Positions 16,252-23,942 of a stretch of 64,000 bases of DNA are shown piece by piece. This DNA is from Burkholderiales bacterium. Its GTDB lineage: Bacteria > Pseudomonadota > Gammaproteobacteria > Burkholderiales > Burkholderiaceae_C. The notes below the pieces were generated by a model that was given only the letters and a program-made list of their open reading frames with translations, was not told the DNA's origin and did no database searches. Numbering within the stretch: position 1 is the stretch's first letter; each line of letters begins with the position of its first letter. The translations under genes and the position numbers were made by a program. The stretch covers positions 1 to 64,000 of the forward strand of contig JAIOOS010000022.1 of NCBI GenBank assembly GCA_021414305.1, read 5' to 3'.

Positions 16252-18410
16252 TCTTCGCCGCAATGACACTCCTCACTGCGTCCCTCTCCGCGCAAGCGCT
16301 TCCCACGTTCGCCGAAGTGAGGGCGGCGCATCGCCCCTCCGACATCACCCTGCTCGATCGCGCAGGCATCCCGATCCAGACCGTTCGCGTCGACAAGGAC
16401 GTCCGCCGTCTCGCCTGGGTCCCGCTCAGCGAGATCTCGCCCGCGCTGCTCACGGCCATCGTCCTGAGCGAGGACCGGCGGTTCTGGGAGCACAGCGGCG
16501 TGGACTGGAGCGCGGCGGCGAAGAGCGCCTGGGCCAACCTGCTCAACACGAAGACGCGCGGCGCGTCGACGCTGACCATGCAGCTCGCCGGCCTGCTCGA
16601 CGAAGGCCTCGCGCGTCCCTCGGGCGGGCGCAGCGTCGCCCAGAAGCTCGGCCAGGCGGCCACCGCCAGCCGCCTCGAGACGACGTGGAAGAAGAGCGAG
16701 ATCCTCGAGGCGTACCTGAATTCGGTGCCGTTTCGCGGCGAGATCGTCGGCATCGACGCGCTCGCGCAGACCCTGTTCGGCAAGCGCGCGAGCGGCCTCG
16801 ACGCGCAGGAGGCGGCGCTCGCCGCCGCTCTGGTGCGATCGCCCAACGCCCGGCCCGCGGCCGTGGCCGAGCGCGCCTGCGGCGTGCTGCGCCTGCAGCG
16901 GCTCGACTGCACCGGCATCCTCGGCCTGAGCGAGACGGCGCTGGCGCGGCGCGGCGGCATGCCGCTCGGCGAGCAGCTCGCGCCGCACGTCGCGCGGCAG
17001 GCGATCGACCCGCGCGGGCCTGCCGCGCAGGCGAGCACGCTCGACGCCTCGCTGCAGCGCCTGGCCGTCGAGAGCCTGCGCCGCCAGCTCGCCGAGCTCG
17101 CCGGGCGCAACGTCGAGGACGGCGCCGTCGTCGTCCTCGACAACGCCTCGGGCCGGGTGCTCGCCTGGGTCGGCTCGAACGCGCGCTCGTCGGCCGCCGG
17201 CGAGTTCGACGGCGTGCTCGCGCGGCGCCAGCCGGGCTCGACGCTCAAGCCCTTCGTCTACGAGCTGGCGTTCGAGAAGCGCCTGATCACGCCGGCGTCG
17301 CTGATCGACGACTCGCCGGCGCAGATCGCGACCGCCGGCGGCCTCTACCTGCCGCAGAACTACGACCGAGAGTGGAAGGGCTTCGTCAGCGCCCGCACCG
17401 CCCTCGGCGCGAGCCTCAACGTGCCGGCCGTGCGCGTCGCCGGCCTGCTCGGCGCCGACGCGCTGCACGAGCGGCTGCGCGCCCTCGGCTTCGCCCTGCC
17501 CGAGAGCGCCGGCTGGTACGGCGCCTCGCTCGCCCTCGGCAGCGCCGACGTCTCGCTGCTGGCGCTGACCAACGCCTACCGCGCGCTGGCCAACGGCGGC
17601 ATGTTCTCGCCGGCGGTGCTGCGCAGCGGCGGCGCGGCCACGAAGCCGGTGCGCGTCGCCGACCCGGCGGCGGTGTTCCTCGTCACCGACATCCTCGCCG
17701 ACAACAACGCCCGCGCTCGCACCTTCGGCCTCGCCAGCCACCTCGCGACGCGCGGCTTCGCCGCAGTGAAGACCGGCACCAGCAAGGACATGCGCGACAA
17801 CTGGTGCGTCGGCTTCACCGACCGCTACACGATCGGCGTCTGGGTCGGCAACGCCAGCGGCGAGGCGATGCACAGCGTCAGCGGCGTCAGCGGCGCGGCG
17901 CCGGTCTGGCACGCGCTGGCCAGCGCGCTGCATGCCGGCGCGGGCTCGAAGGCGCCGGCCGCGCCCGCCGGCGTGACCCGGCTGCGGGTGACGTTCGACA
18001 GCGGCAAGGAGCCTGCGCGCGACGAGGTCTTCCTCGCCGGCAGCGAACGCGCGCTGCAGCGCGCGACCGCCGAGGTCGATGGCGCGCGCCGCTTCGGCAT
18101 CACCAGCCCGCGCGACGGCAGCGTGTTCGCGATCGATCCCGACATCCCGCCCGCGGCGCAGCGCATCACCTTCGAAGGCGAGCACGGCCGCTGGGTGCTG
18201 GACGGCAAGGCCCTGGGCAGCGCCGAGCGCTGGCGCTGGGCGCCGTGGCCCGGTCGGCATCGGCTGGTGCTCGTCGGCCGCGAGAACCAGGAGCTGCAGA
18301 GCGTGAGCTTCGAGGTGCGCGGCGCCGGCGTGAAAGCCGAGGCGCGGCCGCCGGCGGCGTCGGTGAAGGCAAAGCCCGCGCCGTCGGCTCCGGCGAGGCC
18401 GGCCTCGTAG
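16245..18410 (+). CDS. pbpC: Penicillin-binding protein 1C
   Basis: This bifunctional murein synthase polymerises lipid II and cross-links stem peptides in the periplasm. The GT51 transglycosylase domain shows E76-D-R-R-F-W-E-H-S-G and GASTLTMQ. The transpeptidase has S332-T-L-K, SLN and K509-T-G-T-S. A C-terminal BiPBP_C-like beta domain follows from about residue 600. GTG 16245 was chosen because it gives an export-signal-like N-terminus (MRVFAAMTLLTASLSAQA) and has GGGAGAGG just upstream, both supplied by the repeat. ATG 16263, in frame and seven residues shorter, is the alternative. Pairing with an alpha-2-macroglobulin gene is the standard arrangement and suggests envelope repair and defence. 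Confidence 0.93.
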   Translation: MRVFAAMTLLTASLSAQALPTFAEVRAAHRPSDITLLDRAGIPIQTVRVDKDVRRLAWVPLSEISPALLTAIVLSEDRRFWEHSGVDWSAAAKSAWANLLNTKTRGASTLTMQLAGLLDEGLARPSGGRSVAQKLGQAATASRLETTWKKSEILEAYLNSVPFRGEIVGIDALAQTLFGKRASGLDAQEAALAAALVRSPNARPAAVAERACGVLRLQRLDCTGILGLSETALARRGGMPLGEQLAPHVARQAIDPRGPAAQASTLDASLQRLAVESLRRQLAELAGRNVEDGAVVVLDNASGRVLAWVGSNARSSAAGEFDGVLARRQPGSTLKPFVYELAFEKRLITPASLIDDSPAQIATAGGLYLPQNYDREWKGFVSARTALGASLNVPAVRVAGLLGADALHERLRALGFALPESAGWYGASLALGSADVSLLALTNAYRALANGGMFSPAVLRSGGAATKPVRVADPAAVFLVTDILADNNARARTFGLASHLATRGFAAVKTGTSKDMRDNWCVGFTDRYTIGVWVGNASGEAMHSVSGVSGAAPVWHALASALHAGAGSKAPAAPAGVTRLRVTFDSGKEPARDEVFLAGSERALQRATAEVDGARRFGITSPRDGSVFAIDPDIPPAAQRITFEGEHGRWVLDGKALGSAERWRWAPWPGRHRLVLVGRENQELQSVSFEVRGAGVKAEARPPAASVKAKPAPSAPARPAS

Positions 18411-18445
18411 ACTCGCCGGCTCGTCCGCACCGGATTCCAAACGTC

Positions 18446-21193
18446 ATGTTCCAGCACGCATTCGTCGCCCTCGGCCTCACCCTGCTCGCGGCCACGACGT
18501 CGGTCGCGCAGCCCCGAACGGCGGCGCTGCCCGCCGGCATCCAGGAGGTGGCGCGGGTCGAGGGCATCACCGAGTACCGGCTGGCCAACGGGCTGCAGCT
18601 CCTGCTCGCGCCCGACGACTCGAAGCCGAGCACGACCGTCAACGTCACCTACCGGGTCGGCTCGCGCAACGAGAGCTATGGCGAGACCGGCATGGCGCAC
18701 CTGCTCGAGCACCTGCTGTTCAAGGGCACGCCGACGACGCAGAACCTCTGGGGCGAGTTCACCAAGCGGGGGCTGCGCGCCAACGGCTCGACCTGGTACG
18801 ACCGCACCAACTATTTCGCCACCTTCGCGGCGAACGACGAGAACCTGCGCTGGTACCTCGGCTGGCAGGCCGACGCGATGATCCACAGCTTCATCGCCCG
18901 CGCCGACCTCGACACCGAGATGACGGTCGTGCGCAACGAGATGGAGTCGGGCGAGAACAGCCCGAACCGGGTGCTGCTGCAGCAGACGCTGGCGACCATG
19001 TACCAGTGGCACAACTACGGCAAGAGCACGATCGGCGCGCGCGCCGACGTCGAGAACGTCGACATCCCGCGGCTGCAGGCCTTCTACCGCCAGTACTACC
19101 AGCCCGACAACGCGACCCTGATCGTCTCCGGCCGCTTCGACACCGCGCGCGTGCTCGAGCTCGTCGCCAAGTCGTTCGGCCCGATTCCGCGGCCGGGCCG
19201 CGTGATCGCGAGGAACTACACGCTCGACCCGGCGCAGGACGGCGAGCGCGCGGTCACGCTGCGCCGGGTGGGCGGGGCGCCGCTGATCTACATCGGCTAC
19301 CACGTGCCGCCGGGATCGAGCGCCGACTTCGCCGCGGTGACGCTGCTCGCGCAGGTGCTCGGCGACACGCCGGGCGGGCGCCTCTACAAGCAGGTGGTCG
19401 AGCGCCAGCTCGCCGCCAACGCCTTCGGCTTCGCCCTCGCCCTCGCCGACCCGAGCCCGCTCTTCATCGGCGCGGCGCTGGCGCCGACCCAGGACGTCGA
19501 GAAGGCGCGTGCCGCGATCCTCGCCACGGTCGATTCGCTCGCCAGCGAGCCGGTCACCGCGCAGGAGCTCGAGCGCGCGCGCACGCAGTGGCTGAACGAA
19601 TGGGACAAGGGCTTCGCCGATCCCGAGCGGATCGGCGTCGGCATCTCCGAAGCGATCGCGCAGGGCGACTGGCGGCTCTATTTCCTCGCCCGCGACCAAG
19701 TGCGCAAGGTCTCGCTCGACGACATTCGCCGGGTCGCTGCCGAGCGGCTGCGCCGCGACAACCGCACCGTCGGCATCTACCTGCCGACGGCGCAGCCCGA
19801 GCGCGCGCCGGCGCCGGCGCGGGTCGACGTCGCCGCGCTGGTCAAGGACTACCGCGGCGATCCCGGCGCGGTGCAGGCCGAGTCGTTCGACCCGACGCCG
19901 GCGAACCTCGACGCCCGCACCCAGCGCTTCGCTCTCGCCAGCGGCCTCAAGGTCGCGCTCCTGCCGAAGGGCACGCGCGGCCAGGCGGTGCAGGCGCGGC
20001 TGCGCCTGCGCTTCGGCGACGTCGCCTCGCTGAACGGCCAGGACACGGTCGCCGGCTTCGTCGGCGGCCTGCTTGACAAGGGCGGCGCGGGCATGACGCG
20101 GCAGCAGATCGCCGACGAGCTCGACCGCCTCCAGGCCGACGTCGGCTTCTTCGCCCATGGCCAGACGGTGAGCGTCGACATCACCACCCGGCGCGAGCGG
20201 CTGCCGGCGGTGATCGCGCTGGTCGGCAAGCTGTTGCGCGAGCCGAACTTCGCCGCGCCGTCGCTCGAGGAGCTGCGCGTGCAGTGGCTGACCGCGCTCG
20301 AGCGGCAGAAGAAGGAGCCCGACGCCCTGATCCGCAACCGCCTCGCCCGCTACGGCAACCCGTATCCGCGCGGCGACCTGCGCTACGAGGGCACCTTCGA
20401 GGAAGACGAGCAGGACGTGCGCGCGGTGACGCTGGCGCAGGTCGCCGCCTTCCATCGCCGCTTCTACAGCGCCGCGAACGGCGAATTCACGGCGGTCGGC
20501 GATCTCGATCCGGCCGCCGTGCGCCAGGCCGTCACCGCCGCCTTCGCCGACTGGAAGCAGCCGACCGGCGGCGCCTTGCCGTACACCCGCGCGCCCCGCC
20601 CGCTGGTCGCGCTCGCGCCGGCGCGCTTCATGGAGCTCACGCCCGATCGCGCCAACGCCAACCTGCGCGGCGTGCTGCCGCTGCCGCTCGCCGACACCGA
20701 CGCCGACTATCCGGCGCTGCTCATGGCCAACTACCTGTTCGGCTCGGGCGGCTCCTCGCGCCTGTGGAAGCGCATCCGCGAGAGCGGCGGCCTGAGCTAC
20801 GACGTGCGCTCGGGCATCGACTGGAATCCGGACGAGCCGAATTCGACCTTGAGCGTGAGCGCGATCTTCGCGCCGCAGAACCAGCCGCGGGTCGAGGCGG
20901 CGCTGCGCGAGGAGCTCGCGCTCTCGGTCAAGGAAGGCTTCACCCAGAAGGAGCTCGACGAGGCCCGGATCGGCCTGCTCAACCTGCGTCGCCTCTCGCG
21001 CGCGCAGGACGGCAACGTCGCCAGCCAGCTCGCTTCCGACCAGCGCCTCGGCCGCAGCTTCGCGTTCGTGCAGCAGGTCGATCAGGCGATCGAGAAGCTG
21101 AGCCTCGAGCAGGTGAACGCGGCCTGGCGCCGGTATGTCGATCCGGCCCGGGTGGTGCTCGCCTGGGGCGGCGATTTCAAGGCGGCGCCGTAG
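18446..21193 (+). CDS. Secreted M16-family zinc peptidase (pitrilysin-like, two M16 units)
   Basis: The 915-residue protein has a signal peptide (about 1-24, ending SVAQ). The first M16 half carries the inverted zinc motif H85-LLE-H89, followed about 75 residues later by the MTVVRNEMESGEN segment with the third ligand. A second, inactive-type M16 half starts near residue 490 (QRFALASGLKVALLPKG). Such periplasmic proteases degrade peptides inside a closed chamber. It starts 35 bases after pbpC, so an operon with the macroglobulin and PBP1C is likely, pairing a protease with a protease inhibitor. ATG 18446 fits the signal peptide; the long upstream open frame is shadow. Confidence 0.92.
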   Translation: MFQHAFVALGLTLLAATTSVAQPRTAALPAGIQEVARVEGITEYRLANGLQLLLAPDDSKPSTTVNVTYRVGSRNESYGETGMAHLLEHLLFKGTPTTQNLWGEFTKRGLRANGSTWYDRTNYFATFAANDENLRWYLGWQADAMIHSFIARADLDTEMTVVRNEMESGENSPNRVLLQQTLATMYQWHNYGKSTIGARADVENVDIPRLQAFYRQYYQPDNATLIVSGRFDTARVLELVAKSFGPIPRPGRVIARNYTLDPAQDGERAVTLRRVGGAPLIYIGYHVPPGSSADFAAVTLLAQVLGDTPGGRLYKQVVERQLAANAFGFALALADPSPLFIGAALAPTQDVEKARAAILATVDSLASEPVTAQELERARTQWLNEWDKGFADPERIGVGISEAIAQGDWRLYFLARDQVRKVSLDDIRRVAAERLRRDNRTVGIYLPTAQPERAPAPARVDVAALVKDYRGDPGAVQAESFDPTPANLDARTQRFALASGLKVALLPKGTRGQAVQARLRLRFGDVASLNGQDTVAGFVGGLLDKGGAGMTRQQIADELDRLQADVGFFAHGQTVSVDITTRRERLPAVIALVGKLLREPNFAAPSLEELRVQWLTALERQKKEPDALIRNRLARYGNPYPRGDLRYEGTFEEDEQDVRAVTLAQVAAFHRRFYSAANGEFTAVGDLDPAAVRQAVTAAFADWKQPTGGALPYTRAPRPLVALAPARFMELTPDRANANLRGVLPLPLADTDADYPALLMANYLFGSGGSSRLWKRIRESGGLSYDVRSGIDWNPDEPNSTLSVSAIFAPQNQPRVEAALREELALSVKEGFTQKELDEARIGLLNLRRLSRAQDGNVASQLASDQRLGRSFAFVQQVDQAIEKLSLEQVNAAWRRYVDPARVVLAWGGDFKAAP

Positions 21194-21217
21194 CGCCTCG
21201 GGCGTCCGGGGCGCGGC

Positions 21218-21571
21218 CTAGCCGCGCTGGAAGATGCGCTCCATGGCGGCGTCGATGACGAGGCCGCACAGGCTGTAGAGCAAGGAGCCGATCAGCGCGG
21301 CGACGAAGCCGGTGACGCTGAAGCCCTGCAGAACCGACGCGGCGAAATAGAACATCAGCGCGTTGATGACGAACAGGAACAGGCCGAGCGTGAGCACGGT
21401 CACCGGCAGCGTCAGCAGCACCAGGATCGGCCGCAGCAAGGTGTTGAACAGGCCGAGCACGAAGGCCGCGATCAGCGCCGAGGTGAAGCTGGTGACGACG
21501 ACGCCGGAATAGATCTGCGCGACGAGCAGCAGGGCGGCGGCGAGCAGCAGCCAGCGAACGACGATCTTCAT
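21218..21571 (-). CDS. Phage-holin-like (PF04020/YvlD-type) small membrane protein
   Basis: The protein has 117 residues and four hydrophobic segments covering most of its length (near 5-22, 28-48, 53-78 and 88-108), with the family's FNTLLRPILVLLTLPVTVLTLG stretch in the middle. The family name comes from a holin resemblance, but members are ordinary chromosomal inner-membrane proteins of unknown role. There are no phage genes nearby. It is convergent with the M16 protease and divergent from tonB. Confidence 0.88.
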   Translation of the reverse strand: MKIVVRWLLLAAALLLVAQIYSGVVVTSFTSALIAAFVLGLFNTLLRPILVLLTLPVTVLTLGLFLFVINALMFYFAASVLQGFSVTGFVAALIGSLLYSLCGLVIDAAMERIFQRG

Positions 21572-21632
21572 GCATCAAGCATAGCCGCCGGCGACGTCTC
21601 CACAACACGGCGTTGCGCCGATGAGAAACACT

Positions 21633-21651
21633 AACAAGAATCGTTCTCATT
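21633..21651. promoter_or_regulatory. Fur-box-like operator upstream of tonB
   Basis: The plus strand reads AACAAGAATCGTTCTCATT. The reverse strand reads AATGAGAACGATTCTTGTT, an inverted repeat centred on GAA-cga-TTC that resembles the 7-1-7 Fur sites of proteobacteria. It lies 33 bases before the tonB ATG, in a region noticeably richer in A and T than its surroundings, and heads an iron-uptake operon, which is where a Fur site is expected. Confidence 0.6.
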
Positions 21652-21684
21652 GATGATACAGTTGCCGGCCTCCTCGCAAGAACC

Positions 21685-22458
21685 ATGTCCGGCAGCTCGC
21701 TCACCTTCGATCACGCGTCGCTCGCTGCAGGCGGGGCCGGCGCCGACCCGTCGCCGCGCGCATTGGTGTTCGTGCCGCCGCCGCTGCCGCGGCGCGGCGA
21801 GCGCGACGACGGGCTGACGCCGGCGCAGCGCCATCTCATGGTGGCCGCGATCCTGGCGGCGCACGTCGCTGGCATCTGGGGCCTGCTGCAGATCCGCGAG
21901 GTGCGCGACGCGGTCGCCGAGGTCGCGCCGATGTTCGTCAGCCTGGTGGCGCCCGAGCCGCCGAAGCCGCTGCCTCCGCCGCCACCACCGGTGCAGCAGC
22001 CCGTGCCCAAGCGACCGCCGCCGGTGGTGATCGCCGCGCCGCCTACGCCCACGCCGACGCCGGCCCCGTTCATCGTGCCGCCGCCGCCAGCCGAGGTCCC
22101 GGTTCCGGTCGTGCCGCCGCCGGTCGCCGTGGTCGCCGCGCCGGCGCCGCCCGCGCCGCCGCCGGCGCCCAAGATCATTCCGGCTTCGGCCGTGCAGTAC
22201 CTCGGCGATCCGCCGCTGCCCGAGTACCCGCGCCTGTCGATCCGCGCCGGCGAGACCGGTCGCGTGATGCTGCGTATCTATATAGACGAGGCCGGCCTGC
22301 CGCGCACCGTGCAGGTCGAGCGCAGCTCGGGCCACCCGCGGCTCGACGAAGCCGGCGCCGCGGCGATGAAGAAGGCGCGCTTCAAGCCCTACACCGAGAA
22401 CGGCCAGGCGGTTGCCGGCTGGGCGTTCGTCCCCCTCGATTTCGCATTGGAGAAGTGA
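21685..22458 (+). CDS. tonB: TonB energy transducer
   Basis: The protein has 257 residues: a cytoplasmic N-terminus, one membrane anchor (about residues 50-70, with the HVAGIW helix), a long Pro-rich periplasmic spacer (about 90-165) and a C-terminal TonB domain. That domain contains PPLPEYPRLSIRAGETGRV, then VERSSGHPRLDEAGAAAMK. TonB passes proton-motive energy from ExbB-ExbD to outer-membrane receptors such as the one encoded at 23943. GTGA at 22455-22458 overlaps the start of exbB, indicating translational coupling. A Fur-box-like site lies upstream. Confidence 0.95.
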   Translation: MSGSSLTFDHASLAAGGAGADPSPRALVFVPPPLPRRGERDDGLTPAQRHLMVAAILAAHVAGIWGLLQIREVRDAVAEVAPMFVSLVAPEPPKPLPPPPPPVQQPVPKRPPPVVIAAPPTPTPTPAPFIVPPPPAEVPVPVVPPPVAVVAAPAPPAPPPAPKIIPASAVQYLGDPPLPEYPRLSIRAGETGRVMLRIYIDEAGLPRTVQVERSSGHPRLDEAGAAAMKKARFKPYTENGQAVAGWAFVPLDFALEK

Positions 22459-23216
22459 CCGTGAACACGCAGATCGTCGCCGTCGACCCGGGCTTCGCCC
22501 ATTTCATGAGCCAGAGCGACGTCGTCGGCAAGACCCTGCTCGCGATCCTGATCGTCATGTCGGTCGCGTCGTGGGCGATCATGGCCGTCAAGGGCCTGAC
22601 GCTGGTGCTGCGCAACGGCCGCAGCCGCGAGTTCCTCAACTTCTTCTGGAACGCGACTTCGCTCGAGGCCGTGGCCGGCGAGATCACGACGCATGGCGCG
22701 CGCGATCCGTTCTCGCACCTCACCAGCCACGCGATGCACGCGCAGGCGCACCACGCGCGCTACGGCGCGGCCAAGCTCGAGGAGGCGGGCAGCTCGAGCG
22801 AGTTCGTCACGCGCACCATCAAGAAGGTGCTCGACGAGGAGATGTCGCGGCTCGAGAACGGCCTCACCGTGCTCGCCACGGTCGGCGCGACGGCGCCCTT
22901 CGTCGGCCTGTTCGGCACGGTCTGGGGTGTGTACCACGCGCTGGTCGCGATCGGCATGAGCGGCGCCGGCACGCTCGACAAGGTGGCCGGCCCGGTCGGC
23001 GAGGCGCTGATCATGACCGGCCTCGGCCTCGCGGTCGCGATCCCCGCGGTGGTGGGCTACAACTGGCTGACGCGCGCCAACCGGGTGCTGGCCGCCAAGC
23101 TCGACGCCTTCGCCTACGAGCTGCACACCTTCGTCTCGATGGGCCAGCCGCTCGGCGTCGGCGCGGAGGTCGGCGCGAACGTGCGGCCGATCGCCGCCCG
23201 CCCCGCGGCGGCCTGA
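22455..23216 (+). CDS. exbB: TonB-system proton channel subunit ExbB
   Basis: This 253-residue member of the MotA/TolQ/ExbB family has a first membrane helix near residues 30-50. The paired C-terminal helices include the conserved TVGATAPFVGLFGTVWGVYH segment (about 138-157) and GPVGEALIMTGLGLAVAIPAVV. With ExbD it forms the proton channel that energises TonB. The GTG at 22455 overlaps the tonB stop by four bases; a second GTG at 22461 is possible. Confidence 0.95.
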   Translation: MTVNTQIVAVDPGFAHFMSQSDVVGKTLLAILIVMSVASWAIMAVKGLTLVLRNGRSREFLNFFWNATSLEAVAGEITTHGARDPFSHLTSHAMHAQAHHARYGAAKLEEAGSSSEFVTRTIKKVLDEEMSRLENGLTVLATVGATAPFVGLFGTVWGVYHALVAIGMSGAGTLDKVAGPVGEALIMTGLGLAVAIPAVVGYNWLTRANRVLAAKLDAFAYELHTFVSMGQPLGVGAEVGANVRPIAARPAAA

Positions 23217-23226
23217 GGAGCACGCG

Positions 23227-23649
23227 ATGGCCTTCGCCAGCTTCGACTCCAGGCATGCCGGTGCGCCGATGGCGGAGATCAACATGGTCCCGCTGATCGA
23301 CGTGATGCTGGTGCTGCTCGTCATCTTCATCGTCACCGCGCCGCTGCTCACGCAGGCGGTGAAGCTCGAGCTGCCGAAGGCGAGCTCGCAGGCCAACGAC
23401 CTGCGGCCGGAGAAGGTCGAGTTCGCGATCGACGCCGCCGGCCTCTTCTACTGGAACGGCGAGCCGGTCTCGCGCGCCGAGGCGCAGAAGCGCTTCGTCG
23501 TCGAGGGGAAGAAGCCGGTCCAGCCCGAAGTGCATCTCAAGGCCGACCAGGGGGTGGCGTATCGCTTCGTCGCCCAGACCCTGGCCGACGCGTCGAAGGC
23601 CGGCCTGACGAAGGTCGGCTTCATCAGCGAAGCCGAGCCGCAGCAGTGA
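23227..23649 (+). CDS. exbD: TonB-system proton channel subunit ExbD
   Basis: The protein has 140 residues: a short cytoplasmic tail, a single membrane helix (about 18-40) with the conserved proton-carrying Asp in MVPLIDVMLVLLVIFIV, and a periplasmic domain ending KVGFISEAEPQQ. It pairs with ExbB, whose gene ends 10 bases upstream. AGGAG precedes the ATG at good spacing. Confidence 0.95.
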   Translation: MAFASFDSRHAGAPMAEINMVPLIDVMLVLLVIFIVTAPLLTQAVKLELPKASSQANDLRPEKVEFAIDAAGLFYWNGEPVSRAEAQKRFVVEGKKPVQPEVHLKADQGVAYRFVAQTLADASKAGLTKVGFISEAEPQQ

Positions 23650-23653
23650 CGGC

Positions 23654-23866
23654 ATGACCGCGCCTGGCCGACCGCCCGTGGATCCGCAGCGCCCGACATC
23701 GGCCGCGGCTGAGGCGTCCGCACCGGCGCCCTCGGCGAAGCAGCCGGCCGGGCCGATCGCCAGCGACGTGCTCTTCGCCGGCGCGAACGAAGTGCAGATC
23801 GTCCACCGCGGCTCGCTCTACCGCCTCAAGCAGACCGCACTCGGAAAGCTGATCCTGACCAAGTAA
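23654..23866 (+). CDS. hemP: Hemin uptake protein HemP
   Basis: This 70-residue protein has a disordered Pro/Ala-rich first half and the HemP core at the end: SDVLFAGANEVQIVHRGSLY, then RLKQTALGKLILTK. HemP/HmuP-type proteins in betaproteobacteria are small regulators that support expression of haem or siderophore receptor genes together with Fur. It starts four bases after exbD and 76 bases before the receptor gene, a fitting place for such an activator. Confidence 0.9.
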   Translation: MTAPGRPPVDPQRPTSAAAEASAPAPSAKQPAGPIASDVLFAGANEVQIVHRGSLYRLKQTALGKLILTK

Positions 23867-23942
23867 GTCCCGTTTTCTCGTCACCGCAAGATCTCGCACC
23901 AGCCCGCCGCCGCCAGCCCGTGCCCCACCGAAAGGAAGCACT

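Noticed and set aside
21218-21571. Prophage suggested by a holin-family protein
   Set aside because: No lysin, capsid, tail, integrase or repressor genes are nearby, and this family is common on ordinary chromosomes.
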